Shown here in pieces: positions 60,700 through 64,000 of a DNA stretch of 64,000 nucleotides (positions within the stretch are counted from its first letter, which is position 1; each line of letters opens with the position of its first letter). The translations under genes and the position numbers were made by a program. Below the pieces are notes generated by a model. That model was not told the DNA's origin and did no database searches. It worked only from the letters and a program-made list of their open reading frames with translations. The stretch covers positions 186,001 through 250,000 of the forward strand of contig ML769445.1 of the NCBI GenBank assembly GCA_009733575.1. Direction: 5' to 3'. The stretch comes from Gymnopus androsaceus JB14 (Eukaryota; Basidiomycota; Agaricomycetes; Agaricales; Omphalotaceae).

Positions 60700-62877
60700 T
60701 TACGAAATCACTCGTGTATGGTATTTAGAATACTGCTGTCTTAAAGCACTTATACCAACCTCTTGAACATTCAATACTCGCATCCCTTGACAATCTTCAA
60801 CAACATAACATCCAATCTGCTTTGTACGAAAAACCCCAGTAAGCTGATCCAGGTGATCCCACAATCCCACGTCCCGAAGAGTAAATTCGCGCAGATTAGG
60901 ATTCCGACTGGCGATGAGTATCGCGCTCTTGGTGAGGTCGCTCCCTTTTACCTTGCGCACTCGAGTGACAGTCAGACTCCGAAGAGCTGGAGCGTGTTTT
61001 AGACCTGTGGAAATCTCTCGCTGATGATGTGAGTAAGCCTTCCTATTCTACACAAACGCTCTGGAAGCTCACCAAAGACAACGTTGATGTAGCAGAGATT
61101 TCCAAAGATGTGAGCTGCGAGCATTTCCCTAATAACCTATTGTAAAAGTCGAGGTCCGGGTGGACGTTATCAAGATAGTTGATGCAAACGCTTAGTGATT
61201 CCAAATGATGAAGATCTCCCAGAACGTCGCCAAAATTAGCGGAAGGGCTGAACCAGTCCTGGATAATAGTCGGACAATATTAGCTCGTGGAGTGGAGCCT
61301 GGATTGAGCATACCATCAGAATGAGAGTCCGAATCCGGGATAAAGCACCACTACCTTTGAGCTGGTGTAGACTTCCTTGATAGGTTTCAAGTTTCGGTAA
61401 TGAGAGTAAACAAGCCAATGATGCTGAAGAATACGACATGTTTCCGAGGGACGATATTCTTTCTAAATTCGGATGTGCTTGTAGAAACGTACAAAGCAGT
61501 TCATCATCGCTGTCGTCATTGAACACAGCACCCAATGCTAGCTTACGGAGGCGAGGCCAACGTCCAGAGAGGACATGCTTAATATGCCAGGCATTGGAGT
61601 CGGAGAAGATAGTACCATCTAGTGTTAGTTCTTCTAAATCTTGACTCTCGAAAAGCATCGTCCAAAAAATTTCAGGTAGTTCTTGATTTCTGTTGTATTC
61701 TATAGCGGCCTGAGTGAAGAGAGACGGGCGTTGCAAGTAAGCTCACTAATCATTGTCCAACGCTCCAGAACTTGAGTGAAAAGATGGAATCCTTTGAGGT
61801 TTCTAAACTCAAGAAGCTATGGAACGCGAGTCAAATGCGAGTTCAAGTCACGAACGTAGCCGATACCTGGTTATGCGTCTTGAGACTGTGGAGCGTATTT
61901 TGGCCCACAGAGGTACCAATATTCCGAAGATGAGGACAGCTATGAATGTTGAGACAGTTTCAAAGACATTGATAAATCTTGAACCCTTACTGTAGCCGTA
62001 GCACTGACCATAACGAATCTCTAGGCATCTCCTTCCCATACCATTTAAATGTCTTCAAAAGAGGCAAGGCGTCCTGTGCCGCAATCCCTTCGATAACATC
62101 AACCATCCAGAGCTCATCTATAGCCTTGTCGGAGCTATTTGCCCACCCAGAATTACGATTGGGTTTGAGAATCAAGGTCTGAATGTAACGTGTCATTGCT
62201 GGTCGCTGTTCAAAGATCTTCAGCGCTGAACGACACAGATCGGTGTATGCCAAATCAACCGAACAATATGCGTAGGTCTGTAGTAAAAGAGCAAGACGTT
62301 TACACTGAATCCAGAGATTAGCATTTGGTGCATTGTATAAAGAAGTTCAAGACTTACTGCTAGACGCAATCGAAGGATGTTCGCAGGGCTAGACCAACTA
62401 GCAATCTCACACAAGATATCATCCGGAATGTCATCAAGGCAATAATGTGAATGAGTTGGGGCTGAAATTGCCGAGGACAAAACCGATACAGCTTTGGGGG
62501 ACGCCGAAATCCTTGTCTTTTTCAACAGTAGATTCCTTGGAAGCTGTTTTGCGAAATCCACTGAATATGTTTGAATTCTTTCTAGAATAATTTGTAGGAG
62601 AAGCGTTTCGACATTAGGAAATTGAAAACGCTGCCGTGCCAACACTGGCGTTCAAATGACAAAAGCAATTGCATCAAAGCGCTCAAGCCTCAAACACTAT
62701 TAAGCGCCTACTACGAGCGCCACCGAGTTCAGAGACGCGTTCGTATGGCAAGCCATTAGCAATGCCTGATACTTGTTCGTGGGTACTAGCGCGTCGCTGA
62801 GCAAATATTGAATGCCGAAGGGACGCGTCGTCTGTTCGTGACGAGAGAAAACTTGTAGTATATACGTAGGCGAGCAT
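60700..62877 (-). CDS. F-box protein
   Basis: The start at 62875-62877 (MLAYVYTTSFLSSRTDDASL) is connected by an intron of about 69 bp to LLARQRFQFPNVETLLLQII. The F-box reads LDDIPDDILCEIASWSSPAN and ILRLRLAVCKR, linking the protein to Skp1 and SCF ubiquitin ligase. Downstream exons read YTDLCRSALKIFEQRPAMTR, YIQTLILKPNRNSGWANSSD and other repeat-like segments typical of agaricomycete F-box families: LEELTLDGTIFSDSNAWHIK, LRKLALGAVFNDDSDDELLC, RNPNLREFTLRDVGLWDHLD. The stop is at 60700-60702. Around eight introns are needed and were not all placed exactly. The target protein is unknown. Confidence 0.72.
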
Positions 62878-62990
62878 AGCTAGTCTACTACACGCCGCTT
62901 CTTAACACTCACTCTTGAGCAACTGTTAGCGACAGAACTCAAGATTACGCAAGCGTATAGATTCGTCACTGCTCGCATCAAACGAGATAA
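62878..62990. promoter_or_regulatory. Short divergent promoter, F-box gene / short-chain dehydrogenase
   Basis: Only 113 bp separate the two divergent start codons, so both genes probably share regulatory DNA. No strong TATA or known operator is visible. Confidence 0.45.
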
Positions 62991-63965
62991 ATGAGGCGTA
63001 TTAAAGGAGACCTTAAACAAGACGGGAAAGCCCCATACCCGACTCTCATGGCCCGTACTCCACTTCCTGTAGGACTTTCATACCGCGGCAAGACTGCTCT
63101 CGTTACTGGCGCAAACACTGGGCTGGGATACGCTGTTGCGGCCCTCCTACTTCGTCATGACATATCTTGCTTGATTTTGGGGGTTCGCACTATAGAGAAG
63201 GGTGAATCTACTAAAGCGCGACTACTTCAGGAACCTGCTACCAAAGCGCAGGGGGAAACTCCAGATATTCTGTTCTACACAATGGACATGCTATCTGGCG
63301 AATCCGTCGTAGAGTTCAGTGAGCAGATCCTGACCCAGGTGCCAAAGCTGGATATTGTCATTCTGAATGGTGGGTGTATTCCATCCTAGTCTAAGTATAT
63401 GATTGAACTAACTCCGAGTCGTAAAGCTGGGATGATGACCTGGAACTACGCCAAGTCATCATTCACCGAGAACGAGTCCACTTACCAGGTTAATCACCTT
63501 TCCACAGCGATGCTCGCTGTATACCTCCTCCCGCTCCTCAAGAAGTCTTCTGCACCTGGTCAGCCCACACATCTCACTATCATAGGCTCTGCATTACAGC
63601 TCTTCTCTCCCTTCATCAAGAAACCTATTCCTGACGACAGGTCTGTTGTGGAATACATGAACGATCCGGAGACCTTCTCCACCTTGAACCGCTACTCGGA
63701 CACTAAGCTGCTTATTGGCACGTTCACGCGTGAACTGGCGACTCGTATAAATCCTGCGCAGGTCATTGTCCACGATGTCGATCCCGGTATCCTTGATACA
63801 GATCTCGGTCGGAATGTGCCCGGGCCTCTCAAACCTGTGGCGAAGGTCTTTGGCTGGATGGTAGCTAAACCTCCACACGTCGGAGCCGCAGTTGTGCTTC
63901 ATGCAGTTGAGAGAGGCAACGAAAGCCATGGAAAGTTCGTAGATATCGAGAAAGTCAAATCGTGA
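62991..63965 (+). CDS. Short-chain dehydrogenase/reductase (SDR), probably continues past the window
   Basis: This NAD(P)-dependent oxidoreductase has the classical SDR signature. After MRRIKGDLKQDGKAPYPTLM (an internal ATG at 63048 before ARTPLPVGL is an alternative start) come KTALVTGANTGLGYAVAALL (TGxxxGxG cofactor site) and FYTMDMLSGES. An intron ending near 63428 restores the conserved NAG as LDIVILNAGMMTWNYAKSS. YQVNHLSTAMLAVYLLPLL, LTIIGSALQLFSPF (catalytic Ser) and RYSDTKLLIGTFTRE (YxxxK) follow, then VHDVDPGILDTDLGRNVPG. The in-frame TGA at 63963 overlaps a possible GTGAGG donor, and the usual C-terminal extension is missing, so the true gene probably runs on past position 64000. Substrate unknown. 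Confidence 0.82.
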
Positions 63966-64000
63966 GGTTACATCATTCGAATCAAGAGGATTGAACGGCT

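Overview
This window is nuclear DNA of a filamentous basidiomycete, almost certainly an agaricomycete (mushroom-forming fungus). Genes are dense and sit on both strands. They are split by many introns of about 45-80 bp with GTRNGT donors, CTAAC/CTGAC-like branch sites and YAG acceptors. The gene content also fits: a DUF6593 protein, F-box proteins, multi-intron cytochrome P450s, a Git1-like transporter, a mitochondrial Hsp60 and a secreted GH3 glucosidase. I saw no prokaryotic operons, CRISPR arrays, rRNA genes or complete transposons. All exon models were spliced by hand, so internal exon edges are approximate.

Left third (1-31 kb). A sterol glucosyltransferase of the GT28/Atg26 type is followed by a Dal5-type MFS permease, a decayed F-box gene, the ribosome-biogenesis WD40 protein PWP1, a BTB/POZ protein (minus strand), a flavin monooxygenase, a SET-domain protein and a large unrecognised, probably conserved protein (minus strand). 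Next comes a tandem pair of closely related cytochrome P450s. The first carries an in-frame stop and the second reads open. Mitochondrial Hsp60, with a perfect heat-shock element upstream, and a membrane-anchored PPP-type phosphatase complete this part.

Middle (31-48 kb, all minus strand). An ankyrin-repeat protein, the mRNA export receptor Mex67/NXF1, the HOPS subunit Vam6/Vps39, a secreted GH3 beta-glucosidase and a spartin/senescence-domain protein lie in a head-to-tail row. These are mostly housekeeping genes with short spacers.

Right part (48-64 kb). This holds a secreted S10 serine carboxypeptidase, a DUF1295 membrane protein, a Git1-like glycerophosphodiester/phosphate transporter (all minus), a DUF6593 protein (plus), an AT-hook plus SANT/Myb protein and an F-box protein (minus). 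A short-chain dehydrogenase shares a 113-bp divergent promoter with the F-box gene and probably runs off the right edge.

The genes do not form an obvious pathway or biosynthetic cluster, and I found no convincing new defence or mobile system. The most interesting signals are: the tandem P450 duplication with one nonsense copy and a stray remnant of the neighbouring gene between the copies; micro-exons of 6, 8 and 9 nt needed to restore conserved motifs; several single-base frame breaks inside otherwise well-conserved genes, either decay or assembly errors; and the unrecognised 16.4-19.2 kb gene.
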